Assembly: GCF_000378625.1 (NCBI RefSeq)
Contig: NZ_KB905160.1
Span: forward strand, 600,952-664,951
Source of the DNA: Colwellia piezophila ATCC BAA-637
Lineage (GTDB): Bacteria > Pseudomonadota > Gammaproteobacteria > Enterobacterales > Alteromonadaceae
DNA: 64,000 nucleotides
Direction: 5' to 3'
Shown: positions 27,709 through 37,416 of the stretch, piece after piece
How positions within the stretch are numbered: position 1 is the stretch's first letter
Layout of the letters: each line of letters begins with the position of its first letter
Program-made: the position numbers and the translations under genes
Notes under the pieces: generated by a model
What the model was told of the DNA's origin: nothing
The model's input: the letters and a program-made list of their open reading frames with translations, nothing else
The model's database searches: none

Positions 27709-28653
27709 ATGCGTCGTATAACCACTATTTATAACATCTTGTTTTTAATGTGTTTTCATTTTTCGGTTAACAGTATTGTTCATGCAACGGACACTATTCT
27801 TTACCCTTGGTTTGATGAAGACAAATTCAAAGAAGATGAGTATTACCTCGCATTACTTAAACTTGCTCTAGAAAGCTCTAAAGACAAATTTGGCGAATAT
27901 GAGCTTAAAAAAGCCATACAACCTATGTTTCAAAATAGAGCTATGTTAGAAATTAAATACAATCGTAATTTGAGTGTTATCTGGACAATGACATCACAAC
28001 AACGCGAGCAAGAGTTAAACCCCATCAGAATCCCTATCTTAAGGGGGTTAGGCGGTCACCGTATTTTTTTAATAAAAGCGGGACAACAAGAAAAATTCTC
28101 TAAGATCAATAGTGCCAAACAACTCAAAAAACTCTTTGCAGGGCAGGGACATGATTGGCCTGACTCTTATATTTTATCTGATAATAATTACGGGCTAGTC
28201 ACTGGTCCTGGCCATAAGACATTATTTAATATGTTACAGCATGGTCGCTTTGATTATATGCCGCGCGCATTGCATGAGCCATAGAATGAAGTGAAAATGT
28301 TTAAAGGTTTGCAGGTAGAGACTTCACTGGCGTTGCATTATCCATCGCCCTATTATTTTTTTGTTAGCAATGAAAATGTAAAACTTAAAAACCGTATAGA
28401 AATAGGCTTAATCAATGCAGAAAAAGATGGTAGTTTTCAACAATTATTTGAGAGTCACCGTGTGACCAAAAACATGTTACTTTCTGCTAAATTGGAGCGA
28501 AGAAAGATCTTTAAACTGAAAAATGCATTTCTTTCAAAAGAAACTCAAAGAATGGTCGAAAAAACAGCGTTATTTAATACTAGCTTTAATTCAAATATTA
28601 GTGATAGGTTAAATAACGACGCTAAAAAGAGACTGCCTGTTAGAGTAGAATAA
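27709..28653 (+). pseudogene. Periplasmic type 2 substrate-binding-like protein broken by one amber codon
   Basis: Two open stretches (27709-28284 and 28291-28653) are in the same frame, separated only by TAG at 28282-28284 in the context HEP-stop-NEVKMF. One base change (TGG to TAG) would account for it, and the restored protein is 314 aa. It has a signal peptide (residues about 1-25, cut near VHA). The body resembles a transporter substrate-binding domain (LRGLGGHRIFLIKAG, then FDYMPRALHEP, then FFVSNENVKLKNRIEIGL), without ABC genes nearby. GTG at 27706 is an alternative start. Either it is a recent pseudogene or a truncated 191-aa product is made. Nineteen bases follow the GH3 stop, so it is in that operon. 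Confidence 0.75.
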
Positions 28654-28828
28654 CGGTCAATTTAAGTTAGCTGAGTGGTTAAATAGCTGTACTCATTTCT
28701 TTAGGGTTAATTTAATCCTACTTTGATCCCTATTGCTTTAAGTGAGATAATACTTTTAAAAAATCAAACTGGTAGTGACTTAATTTGGTTTGATGGCTCA
28801 AGGTAAAATGCTGGAAACTAACCTTTCT

Positions 28829-29342
28829 CTAATCGGGATTATTAAGTAATACTTGATAGTCAGCAATATTGTCTCTGTCGATTAACTGTAACTGGTAAGA
28901 GGGGGCATTAGAGCCAATGGTAAAGGCTGCTTTACCCTTGTTATGATCATATATTTTAACCATTGCCCAAGCGACTTGCATAAAGTGGCCACCGACACTG
29001 GCGGTATAGCGATTCCCTTTGATTGCCTGTAAGGCTTCTACCGTCCAGTCAAAGCCACCAATAAATATGTTTTGATTGATGGTTTTCCCTTGCTCATTGG
29101 CAATGTCAGCGACACCCAATGCCATTACATCAGCTGCAGACCAGACTATCGTAATATCTTGATAGCGTCTTAATAAACCAATAAACCAATAAACATATCA
29201 CCAGCAATTTTTCTTTCCCAACGAGCGTTTACTATTTGAGCAAGGGCGAAGTCAGTATCATGGTCTAATTCTTCAATTAGACCAGCATTACGCTCTCTAG
29301 AATGGCTGCTTATATCCCCAGAAATTTCGACAACATTTAATT
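28829..29342 (-). pseudogene. Decayed RbsB-like sugar-binding protein fragment
   Basis: The minus strand gives two pieces of one periplasmic sugar-binding protein in different frames. The upstream part (about 29342-29165) reads NVVEISGDISSHSRERNAGL and continues to ARWERKIAGDMFIGL. The downstream part contains ITIVWSAADVMALGVADIAN and then GGFDWTVEALQAIKG and VGGHFMQVAW, the usual C-terminal motifs of the family. The frame break coincides with a direct duplication of 8 bases (TTTATTGG twice near 29183-29201). The N-terminal half is absent: the fragment begins almost at the stop of the LacI gene. It may be a remnant of a LacI-linked sugar sensor. Confidence 0.75.
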
Positions 29343-29358
29343 AATTGAGCAGGATGTT

Positions 29359-30369
29359 TTACGTCTTTTCTACATACACCTGAGTGGATTCTCGTAATAC
29401 CAACTCGGTATCAAATTGATTTTGAATGACAATGTCTTTCTGGTTATATCTATTTTTCAAGACCCATAGCACAGCCATGCGGGCCATTTTGTTAATCGGA
29501 TTTTCAATGGTCGATAATTGCGGGAATAAATATGCTGAGAAATAGACATTATCAAAGCCGATAATAGAACAGTCTTGTGGAACTCTTACATTGTTTTCAC
29601 GGGCAACTCGCATCGCTGCAGACGCCATTTCATCATTAGCGCATACTAGGGCGGTAAAAGGCTTTTTATTTTTAAGTAAACTCAACATGCCTTCTCTGCC
29701 GCCAATAGTGGTGTAATCAGCTTCGAAAGTTAACGCTTCATCAAAATCTATGCCTGAGTCAGTAAACGCTTTTTTGTAACCGTTAAATCTATCAATGGCA
29801 TCAATCTTCCATAAAGGACCAGAAATATAAGCGATATTGCTATGGCCGTTTTCTAATAAGTATTTAGTTGCTTGGTAACTGCCTAAAAGGTTACTAATGA
29901 ATATACAGTTATCTGATATTTCAGCAATATAACGATTAATGATCACCACTTTAGTTGAGCCTTTACTTAATTTAATAAGATACTCATCTGAGATAAAATC
30001 AACACATAAGATTAAGGCATCACAATTTCGGTCTATCAGAAATTGAATCGCATCTAATTCTTTTTTCTCATCGCAGCCACCGGAAACGATAACCGCATGT
30101 TTGTTGGCATTGCTTAGTTCACTTTCAACGCCTGAAAGAATATCACTGTAAAAAGGTCCACTAATTTCAGCAACTAAAACACCAATACTATTAGAGCAAT
30201 TAGAAGCTAAAGAGCGGGCGGTGAAGTTGGGTCGATAATCAAGTTCTGCCATTGCTGCCATGACTTTGGCTTTAGTTTTTTCACTGACATGTTCATGATT
30301 ATTCATCACCCGTGATACGGATGATAATGAAACACCGGCGAGCTCTGATACTTGATAAATTGTTGGCAT
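29359..30369 (-). CDS. LacI-family repressor, candidate laminarin-locus regulator (regulator B)
   Basis: This 336-aa protein is clearly paralogous to the LacI protein at 14151-15152. The HTH is TIYQVSELAGVSLSSVSRVM, followed by hinge RPNFTARSLAS and a sugar-binding domain containing the ALVCANDEMASAAMRVARE segment. The recognition helix differs from regulator A at the specificity-determining pair (Leu-Ser in place of Leu-Ala, then Ser for Thr). That matches a second, one-base-different operator class (TGGAAGCGCTTCCA) spread over the right half of the window. A degenerate copy of it lies 48 bases upstream of its own start, suggesting autoregulation. The inducer is unknown; a beta-1,3-gluco-oligosaccharide is plausible. 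Confidence 0.88.
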   Translation of the reverse strand: MPTIYQVSELAGVSLSSVSRVMNNHEHVSEKTKAKVMAAMAELDYRPNFTARSLASNCSNSIGVLVAEISGPFYSDILSGVESELSNANKHAVIVSGGCDEKKELDAIQFLIDRNCDALILCVDFISDEYLIKLSKGSTKVVIINRYIAEISDNCIFISNLLGSYQATKYLLENGHSNIAYISGPLWKIDAIDRFNGYKKAFTDSGIDFDEALTFEADYTTIGGREGMLSLLKNKKPFTALVCANDEMASAAMRVARENNVRVPQDCSIIGFDNVYFSAYLFPQLSTIENPINKMARMAVLWVLKNRYNQKDIVIQNQFDTELVLRESTQVYVEKT

Positions 30370-30416
30370 TTTAACGGTTAACTTGAAGTGATGATTGCAG
30401 CCACTCTATCATGAAA

Positions 30417-30432
30417 TTGGTAGCGCTTTCAA
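30417..30432. promoter_or_regulatory. Degenerate class B LacI-type operator before the second lacI gene
   Basis: TTGGTAGCGCTTTCAA matches the TGGAAGCGCTTCCA consensus core with two mismatches and keeps the outer T/A pair. It sits between the AraC gene end and the LacI gene start, the right place for autoregulation. Confidence 0.55.
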
Positions 30433-30439
30433 AACATTG

Positions 30440-31315
30440 TCATTCAACTTTATTCCGCCAGCGTCCAGGGCTTATTTGATAGTGCAGCTTAAATCGATGA
30501 GCAAAACTCGTACTGTCGGCATAACCTATGGTGTCGGCAATTTGGTCTAAATTGTAATGAGTATATTGCAGTAAGTAACATGCATATCCTAATCGCGCAT
30601 GGGTCAAATATTTCATCGGTGTCATACCGGTTTCTTTTCTACATAACCGATAAAATTGTGGCTCTGAGATGTACATTTTTTTCGCAAGTGTTTGAACTGT
30701 CCAAGGTAATTGCAACTGTTTGACCACGCTTTGCATTAGTGCATGGAATCTGACTTGTTGTTCAGTTCGATTGGCATTTTTATTTAATGTTTGCTCAATC
30801 TGAAAGAGTAATACTTCCACTAACCGTAATACTATATTGGTGTTTAATTCTTCATTGTTATGATTGAATTCTTTTAGTAATGCCATGGTTTGGTAAAGCT
30901 TGCCCGCATTAGCATTGCTGAAAACAGCCGGCTCTAATTGATGAATAAATTGATATTGTTGGCAGTCGTGTAATAATAACCAAGACATATCCCAATATTC
31001 ACCATCAAGTTCGTATAAAAAAGCAGTGCCGGCAGGTAATAAAACAATACTGTTGGCTGTTAACTTATACTCTTTGTTATCTAAGGTTATTTTACCTTGA
31101 CCTGAACGGGTTACTAGCAAGTAATGAACATTAATTCGCTTTTGTTGTTTATTGCCAAGTTGCTCACCTTGGCCGGTTTTTCCTATTTGATATTTTGTTC
31201 GTAACGTTGAGATGCCAGCACAAGCTATATAGTCTTGGGCTTTACCTGGGAAGTCTTTAAAATTAAAAAAAAACTCTTGGCAGTCTGGATGAATATTTAA
31301 GATATCTTGATTCAT
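30440..31315 (-). CDS. AraC-family transcriptional regulator
   Basis: This 291-aa regulator has an N-terminal AraC-type cupin arm (HYLLVTRSGQGKITLDNKEY, PAGTAFLYE). The C-terminal double helix-turn-helix is LQLPWTVQTLAKKMYISEPQ then GMTPMKYLTHARLGYACYLL, with the final ADSTSFAHRFKLHYQISPGRWR motif. It is probably an activator responding to a sugar, encoded just upstream of regulator B and divergent from the MATE gene. Likely targets are nearby glycanase genes lacking an operator (for example GH30), which is inference only. Confidence 0.88.
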   Translation of the reverse strand: MNQDILNIHPDCQEFFFNFKDFPGKAQDYIACAGISTLRTKYQIGKTGQGEQLGNKQQKRINVHYLLVTRSGQGKITLDNKEYKLTANSIVLLPAGTAFLYELDGEYWDMSWLLLHDCQQYQFIHQLEPAVFSNANAGKLYQTMALLKEFNHNNEELNTNIVLRLVEVLLFQIEQTLNKNANRTEQQVRFHALMQSVVKQLQLPWTVQTLAKKMYISEPQFYRLCRKETGMTPMKYLTHARLGYACYLLQYTHYNLDQIADTIGYADSTSFAHRFKLHYQISPGRWRNKVE

Positions 31316-31427
31316 AGTTTTATTTTGATGATAGTTTTAGACATGATAGATGATATTTCTACTTATGTTCATCATGTCACATTATTATAAAATAGTCAGA
31401 GTTTACATTTGGCAATAGCGCATAACC

Positions 31428-32795
31428 ATGGCAATAGATAATCGAGTTTCGTTAAAGCAATGTATTAAACTTGCTTGGCCCATTTCCTTGCAAAGTATTT
31501 TAGTCACCATGTTGGGTATGACTGACATTATGATGGTGGCACATTTGGGTGATGGTGCCATTGCTTCGGTTGGTTTAGCTAATCGAATACAATTTGTGGT
31601 ACTCATTATAATGTCTGGTTTGGCAACAGGCGTGGGTATTTTGGCCGCTCAATATTACGGTGCGGGAATCATAGCCAAGATCAGAAAAATTATTGTCATG
31701 ACCCTGATTATTGCGGTGTTGGCCTTAATTCCCATTTTGATTCTTAATTACTTTTTTGCCGCTGATATTATTCAGTTAGCAACAAATGATGTTGAGGTGA
31801 TTAATACCGGCGAGCGTTATCTTTGGCTGACCATGCCAAGTTTGCTGTTTGTTGCTGTTATTATGATTTTTGAAAATGCCTTACGCGCCATCGGGCAAGT
31901 TAAATTACCAATGCTACTAGGTATAAGCGCTATATTTTGCAATATAGGCTTAAACTATTGGTTGATAAATGGTGGTTTTGGCATTGACGCTATGGGCGTA
32001 TCTGGGGCAGCTTGGGCGACAACAATTGCCCGTTGTCTTCATGCCTTCTTGTTAGTGACTATCTTGATAAAGTTACGCCATCAGATATTCCCCTTTAGTA
32101 TAGCTTTGTCATCGTTAAAAAATAGCGGTGACTGGTCTCGTTTATTGCTTTTGGTATGGCCTTTGATGGTCAGTTTTGGCGTGTGGTCATTAGGAACTTT
32201 TATCTATCAATTGATTTATGGCCGAATAGGTACACAAGAGCTTGCGGTGATGAGTTTGTTAGCACCAATTGAAGGTTTATTGATTGCTTTCTTTTTTGGT
32301 TTTGCCAGTGCCTGTTCGATACATGTCGGTCAGAGCTTAGGCCGAAATGATTTTAGCCAAGCTTGGTCGATGGCAAAAAATTATGCCATTAGTGCTCCTA
32401 TAGTCACTTTTTTTCTTGCCGTGTTAATCATTCAATTTGAGTCAGTACTATTTAAGCCTTATGAAAATTTATCAACAGATACCTTGATGCTTGCGGGGGA
32501 TATTTTTATATTGATTGCTTTTGGCAGCTGTCTTAAAGTGTTTAATATGACAGTCGCGATGGGAATATTACGCGCGGGTGGTGATAATAAACATTGTATG
32601 TTAATTGATATCACCGGTATGTGGATATTAAGTATTCCACTAACTTTTTTAGCGGCATTTTATTTTAACCTACCAGTGTTTTGGGTCGTTGTTGTTGCTT
32701 ATTCAGAAGAAGTTTGTAAAGCTTTTATGTTTGTTAGTCGCATGAAAAGCAAACGTTGGCTACGTAATTTAACCGCCGATAACCATGGCGGCTAA
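31428..32795 (+). CDS. MATE-family cation-coupled efflux transporter
   Basis: This 455-aa protein has twelve predicted helices in the MATE arrangement. The opening CIKLAWPISLQSILVTMLGMTDIMMVAHLGDGAIASVG is the typical N-lobe (about residues 11-48), and the C-lobe repeats it after a central loop (WPLMVSFGVWSLG). It may export drugs or metabolites. It stands alone, convergent with the phosphatase gene, and shows no obvious link to glucan metabolism. Confidence 0.88.
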   Translation: MAIDNRVSLKQCIKLAWPISLQSILVTMLGMTDIMMVAHLGDGAIASVGLANRIQFVVLIIMSGLATGVGILAAQYYGAGIIAKIRKIIVMTLIIAVLALIPILILNYFFAADIIQLATNDVEVINTGERYLWLTMPSLLFVAVIMIFENALRAIGQVKLPMLLGISAIFCNIGLNYWLINGGFGIDAMGVSGAAWATTIARCLHAFLLVTILIKLRHQIFPFSIALSSLKNSGDWSRLLLLVWPLMVSFGVWSLGTFIYQLIYGRIGTQELAVMSLLAPIEGLLIAFFFGFASACSIHVGQSLGRNDFSQAWSMAKNYAISAPIVTFFLAVLIIQFESVLFKPYENLSTDTLMLAGDIFILIAFGSCLKVFNMTVAMGILRAGGDNKHCMLIDITGMWILSIPLTFLAAFYFNLPVFWVVVVAYSEEVCKAFMFVSRMKSKRWLRNLTADNHGG

Positions 32796-32814
32796 AGCTA
32801 TTACCTTAACTAAC

Positions 32815-33333
32815 CTAAAGTGCAGCAGTTACTTTCGAGTTTAAATAGTCTAATTGGGCTGAATTTATCAACGATTTTGGTCTGATTTTTTGCACTTGGC
32901 TTATAATTTCTTCATAAGAGTAGCCTAAGTCAAGCAATATTAGCGCAATAACCAAGCCTGTTCGGCCGGTACCACCTTTGCAATGTACCGCAATAGTGCC
33001 TTGATTATTTAATACGGATAATATCTCAGCTTTATGCTTCAACCAGTTACTTTCAAATACTGCTGTTGGCGCCTCGTCGTCAATGATCGGTAATTGAAGC
33101 CAGCTTATTTTGTGCTGTTCACAGATATCAGGTAATTTAGTTAGCTGATTTTTTGACATTTCTTGGTCAAACATTAAAGTCAATAATACAGACGTGCCTG
33201 CTTGTTTTAACTGTGTTATTGAGTCTGCTAAATTTGCGCCTTTGCTGCCAGGGCAAGGGGTAAATATTAGCTGGGCGCCATTTTCTAGCGGTAATATATC
33301 AAAAGGGTGTGTATTCATTGCTAGTCTCGACAT
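32815..33333 (-). CDS. Cysteine-based protein tyrosine/dual-specificity phosphatase-like protein
   Basis: This 172-aa cytoplasmic protein has the P-loop HCKGGTGRTG at 117-126 (Cys118 nucleophile, Arg124) and an upstream general-acid loop region around PIIDDEAPT, as in the CDKN3-like phosphatases. Its ATG shares one base with the stop of GH30 (TAATG on the minus strand), so translation is probably coupled. A link between an exported glucanase and a phosphatase is not explained by known families. The substrate could be a phosphoprotein or a phosphorylated sugar. Confidence 0.83.
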   Translation of the reverse strand: MSRLAMNTHPFDILPLENGAQLIFTPCPGSKGANLADSITQLKQAGTSVLLTLMFDQEMSKNQLTKLPDICEQHKISWLQLPIIDDEAPTAVFESNWLKHKAEILSVLNNQGTIAVHCKGGTGRTGLVIALILLDLGYSYEEIISQVQKIRPKSLINSAQLDYLNSKVTAAL

Positions 33334-35072
33334 TAAATTTTAACTCTAACGGTTTGCAGCGCATTAGCTGCGATGGTTATTTCAGTATATTGACTGCCAA
33401 TCTGTAAAGCGTATTTTATTGGCTTTTTAGTGGTATTTAATAATTGCACACTCACTAGCTTGTCATCGTTAATCGATGCACTGACATGTAAGTCATCATT
33501 TTCAAGGCGGTCTAATTGTCTATCGACTTGTATGGCATTATCACCTGGACGTATGGTTTTACTAAATTGCGCCAATATATAATAAATGGGAGTGTAATAA
33601 ATTTCGCCAGTCTCGGTATCAATCATAATAGGTGCGCCGCAAAAATTACCAACATGATTAGGGCCGCCATGACTATCCAAAACAATATTCCAGTCAATCC
33701 ATCCTTCAACCCAATGATCTAAACTGACAATAATATTTCTAGCATAACGATGCACGGGAGTATAAATAGGGTGGTCTTGCGTCTCTGGTGCCCATGTTGC
33801 CGTATAAGCCCAGTCAGTAGCATTAGCATTCCACCAAAAATCATCGTTATTAAACCAATTTTCTTCTTTAAAACGAATAGGATCCAATATGCCTTCCGGG
33901 GCATCTTTACCTAGATCATCTATGGTGCCCTCCGTGTGGATAATGGAAAAGTTGGGGTATTTATCATGAACTCTATCAAATACATCTTCATTAACCTTAA
34001 AGGTGCTTTCATACCAATGTACTGCTGCGCCATCAACAAACTCGGCAACTTCTTTATCAGCAAAAATCACATCGGCCCAATGCTCAAGACCATCTCTGTT
34101 TTGATCATAAACAAGTAATTTCACCTCTTGGTGCTTGCTATGCTTTAATTTAGGACCTAAGTGACTCTTAATAAATGCACTTTGACTTTCAGCAGTAAAA
34201 TGCATACTTTCCCATTGACCATTATTGCCGTGCGGTTCGTTAACCGGTGTTAGTCCCCAAATATTAACCCCAGCGGCTTGATAAGCATCAAGGTATTTAA
34301 TGATGTAATCAGCATAGGTACCTAGGTATTCTGGCTTCAGTGCACCACCCGTACCTTGATAATTATTCTCTGGTGTGCCAGTAATATACCAATCTTCGAT
34401 ATCTTTCATCCAAGGTGGTGCTGTCCAAGCCGAAGCTATAATTCTTAAATCTTTATCAGTTTGTTTATTCTTAATGGCTAGGGCTTCTTTGATCATTGGT
34501 AATAAATCAAAGCGGCTATTTTTAATACCTGGGTAGTCAAGGGGACTGAAACCGTCTTGATCAACCCCAATGTCAAAGTGAGTTAACTCAGTATCATCTT
34601 TAACATCGGCATATGAATACTTTCCGGTAACTGAAAAATCAGTTGCGCCAATAGGCGTTCGAGCCAATGAAAAGTTAGCGCCTTTTTCACTGTATATATT
34701 TTCCATAACCACAAGTCTTTCTTTATCGGTTAGATGCGCTAACACAAAGGCTGATGACTCCGTAAAGGAGGTACCAATACCAATGAGTTTTTGTTTGACA
34801 ATATCAGGTCTGATAATAATCACAGTACCGCTTGCTTTGCCGTTTTGAAATACTACGTTTTGTTGACTGGTAATCTTATCTCCAGCTTCACTGGTCAAAA
34901 GAATTTTGCTGGTAGCCGTAATAGCATAATTTATGTCAGTATCGGGATATATCACTTGTTCGCCTTGATGTGGATAACTACAACTGACTAATGCAAGGGT
35001 GGACAAAGCAAAGAGTAAATTAGTATTTTTAAAATTTTTTATGCTCACTTTTACCTCAAATGTTTTTATCAT
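33333..35072 (-). CDS. GH30-family exported glucanase lipoprotein
   Basis: This 579-aa protein has a lipoprotein-type signal (LALVSC, Cys at about 31). The GH30 clan-A barrel shows GIGTSFTESSAFVLAHL near the start, the acid/base Glu in WGLTPVNEPHGN and the nucleophile Glu in SIIHTEGTI, followed by the C-terminal beta domain. This resembles beta-1,6-glucanase/glucosylceramidase-type GH30 proteins. Branch removal (beta-1,6) from laminarin is the likely task, which would help GH16 and GH17. A ribosome-binding region precedes the ATG; a GTG eight codons later (position 35048) is also possible. No class B operator is found upstream. Confidence 0.85.
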   Translation of the reverse strand: MIKTFEVKVSIKNFKNTNLLFALSTLALVSCSYPHQGEQVIYPDTDINYAITATSKILLTSEAGDKITSQQNVVFQNGKASGTVIIIRPDIVKQKLIGIGTSFTESSAFVLAHLTDKERLVVMENIYSEKGANFSLARTPIGATDFSVTGKYSYADVKDDTELTHFDIGVDQDGFSPLDYPGIKNSRFDLLPMIKEALAIKNKQTDKDLRIIASAWTAPPWMKDIEDWYITGTPENNYQGTGGALKPEYLGTYADYIIKYLDAYQAAGVNIWGLTPVNEPHGNNGQWESMHFTAESQSAFIKSHLGPKLKHSKHQEVKLLVYDQNRDGLEHWADVIFADKEVAEFVDGAAVHWYESTFKVNEDVFDRVHDKYPNFSIIHTEGTIDDLGKDAPEGILDPIRFKEENWFNNDDFWWNANATDWAYTATWAPETQDHPIYTPVHRYARNIIVSLDHWVEGWIDWNIVLDSHGGPNHVGNFCGAPIMIDTETGEIYYTPIYYILAQFSKTIRPGDNAIQVDRQLDRLENDDLHVSASINDDKLVSVQLLNTTKKPIKYALQIGSQYTEITIAANALQTVRVKI

Positions 35073-35357
35073 ACGTAGATATTGAATGACCGTTTAAAGT
35101 TCGGAAAATAAGCGATCTCCATTTACAATGAGCATCACTATCTAACAATCAATTTCTCAAAACAAATCGAATGAGGCAAAGCGGACTTGGCTTGCGGCAG
35201 GTTGGAATGATTGAAAGAAGAGATGAAATAAGGCGTTAATTACATGAATATATTTGACAAAAACCAGCTAACAAATACTGAATTATTTATAGGTAGATGT
35301 TGATAGCTAGCGTTGCAAAATGGCAGGCGTATGCTTGCTATGTCTGAACAATACGGC

Positions 35358-36197
35358 TTAGTTATTCATTAAATAACTTTTAATTGTTTTACAGTAATTG
35401 CGACTTACCTTTATCTGATCAAATTCACCTAGTTGAAGAAAGTACTCACCCTTAGTATGGGGAATAACTTTTTTAATGTAGTTGAGATTAACAATAGTAG
35501 ATCTGTGTACTCGTTTAAAAATGGTAGGATCTAATTCGTTTAATAAGGTTTTTAACGGACAGCGTTTTATATGGGTTACGCCCTTTACATGCAAGCAGGT
35601 ATAATCACCTGCGGCATCAATCCATTCGATTTCAGACTGTTTTAATAGTGTCATACCATCTCGATCTTTAATCACTATCTTGTGCTCTAAATCGCCAATG
35701 CTGTACGGACTGCTGTGGGTATCTCCGGTCACTGTTTGTGAGCCATGGTTATTTATTGTTGCTATTGCACCAATAATCTTGGATTTTTGCTCCATTATAT
35801 TTTGTGCAGCTGACTTATTTTCAAAACGCGAAACAGCTCTACTTACTGCTCTTTGAATATGCTCTTCATCAATAGGTTTGAGAATATAGTCCACCGCATG
35901 AACATCAAAGGCCTCAAGCGCATATTGCTCATAGGCGGTAGCAAATATTATTAGCGGTAATATATCTGCTTGAAGTTTTTCAATAACGCCAAAACCGTCA
36001 ATACCCGGCATCTGTATATCGAGAAAAACGAGGTCTGGAGAATAATCATGAATGGCTTTAATGGCTTCTCGACCATTTTTACATTCTGCAATGATTTCAA
36101 TATTTTTTTGTTTATTGAGCTTTGAGCGTAATAGCTGCAAAGCTAAAGGTTCATCATCAACGATGATGGTCTTTAGTCTTTTATTCGAAATTGTCAT
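35358..36197 (-). CDS. LytTR-family response regulator
   Basis: This 279-aa protein has an N-terminal receiver (LKTIIVDDEPLALQLL, phospho-acceptor Asp60 in LVFLDIQMPG, Lys in DYILKPI). The C-terminal LytTR DNA-binding domain shows WIDAAGDYTCLHV and FKRVHRSTIVNLNYIKKV. It pairs with the histidine kinase encoded 27 bases upstream. It may regulate the surrounding glucan genes. LytTR sites are degenerate, and none was identified here. Confidence 0.9.
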   Translation of the reverse strand: MTISNKRLKTIIVDDEPLALQLLRSKLNKQKNIEIIAECKNGREAIKAIHDYSPDLVFLDIQMPGIDGFGVIEKLQADILPLIIFATAYEQYALEAFDVHAVDYILKPIDEEHIQRAVSRAVSRFENKSAAQNIMEQKSKIIGAIATINNHGSQTVTGDTHSSPYSIGDLEHKIVIKDRDGMTLLKQSEIEWIDAAGDYTCLHVKGVTHIKRCPLKTLLNELDPTIFKRVHRSTIVNLNYIKKVIPHTKGEYFLQLGEFDQIKVSRNYCKTIKSYLMNN

Positions 36198-36224
36198 CTT
36201 AGCTATATCCCCTAAATAATGTTG

Positions 36225-37373
36225 TCAGTTTGAGCTAATATTCGTTTGGTACTGACACGGAATATCGATAATGGTTTTTAGTGCGCCTGAATGATTCAAG
36301 CTCATTTTAAATACGTAGTTATTATCATAAATAAGCTTTAATCTATTATTGATATTATGCAAACCTACACCGGTAAAATTGCCAGAAGTTAGCTTATCAA
36401 TATCTATGTTTTCAGCTGAGCCAGTATCAGTTAATTCAATGATAAGTCTGTCATTAGTAACATTTGCGCTGACTTTAATTGCACCGCCATCTTCATTTTT
36501 TGCAATGACATGTTTCATTGAGTTTTCTATGATAGGTTGCAACAATAAACTGGGTATTTGAGCGTTGTTTGCTTGCTCTGCAATTGAGAAATTGAATTCA
36601 AGACGCTCACCAAAGCGGGTTTTTTCGATATCTAAAAACAAGTTTAGCATGATGATTTCTTTTGCTAAAGTCGTGCTAGTATCTGGATCCCCTTCAAGTG
36701 AGTAGCGTAAAAAATGGCTTAATTTTATCGTTACTTGTTGTGCTTTTTTATGTTCTTCACCTTCAATCAAAGCATTAATAGCATTGAGGGTATTGTACAG
36801 AAAGTGCGGATTGAGTTGATAACGTAGCATTTTCATTTGGGCATCTTTGGCCACTGACTGGGCTTTAATTCTTTTAAGTTGCTCTTTTTGCGCTTCAGCT
36901 TCGGCGCTTACTGTGGCACTGTGTTCAAATTGCAATAATTTGTAATACATAGTTAAGTAAAACAAACCTATCCAACAAAGAAAAATAAAAATACTACCAA
37001 AGTACCAGCCACCAAGATCGGCCCAGATATCTTTTTCATCTGTCATATACATGAAGGCATTCATTCTTAGTATGGTCCAAACAAACGAGACTAGCAGCAC
37101 TGAAATTATGCTGCTAATAATTCGAACTTTAATAGAATATTGCCAGATTTTTACCAGCAACCAATACAAGGGTAAAGAAAGCAGTAGGCCGATAAAGGCT
37201 TGAAATAACATGTGGTTAATGTGAGACCAATCATCTGGTCCGTACCAGAGTGTTAGAGTAAATAGGCTGATAAAACAAATAAATAGCCAAAAAACCAGCT
37301 GAGTAAGGCAAAATTGATAAAGAGGTTTATCAAATATAGCTTTAAGTTTTACTTGGGTGGTATTATCAAACAC
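36225..37373 (-). CDS. LytS-type sensor histidine kinase (His_kinase family)
   Basis: This 382-aa integral-membrane kinase has about four N-terminal helices (residues 20-145) with almost no extracytoplasmic domain, then a short coiled segment. The phospho-acceptor motif QLNPHFLYNTLNAI carries His190. The HATPase region is IPSLLLQPIIENSMKHVI, then DTGSAENID and GVGLHNINNRLKLIY. The lack of a periplasmic sensor suggests that it senses a membrane or intracellular signal, or a transporter. It is encoded 43 bases after GH17 (37417) in the same direction as the GH149-like/GH17 operon. Confidence 0.88.
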   Translation of the reverse strand: MFDNTTQVKLKAIFDKPLYQFCLTQLVFWLFICFISLFTLTLWYGPDDWSHINHMLFQAFIGLLLSLPLYWLLVKIWQYSIKVRIISSIISVLLVSFVWTILRMNAFMYMTDEKDIWADLGGWYFGSIFIFLCWIGLFYLTMYYKLLQFEHSATVSAEAEAQKEQLKRIKAQSVAKDAQMKMLRYQLNPHFLYNTLNAINALIEGEEHKKAQQVTIKLSHFLRYSLEGDPDTSTTLAKEIIMLNLFLDIEKTRFGERLEFNFSIAEQANNAQIPSLLLQPIIENSMKHVIAKNEDGGAIKVSANVTNDRLIIELTDTGSAENIDIDKLTSGNFTGVGLHNINNRLKLIYDNNYVFKMSLNHSGALKTIIDIPCQYQTNISSN

Positions 37374-37416
37374 TGTTTATTCTCAAATTATTACCTTGGA
37401 GCTTTCATATTATTAC

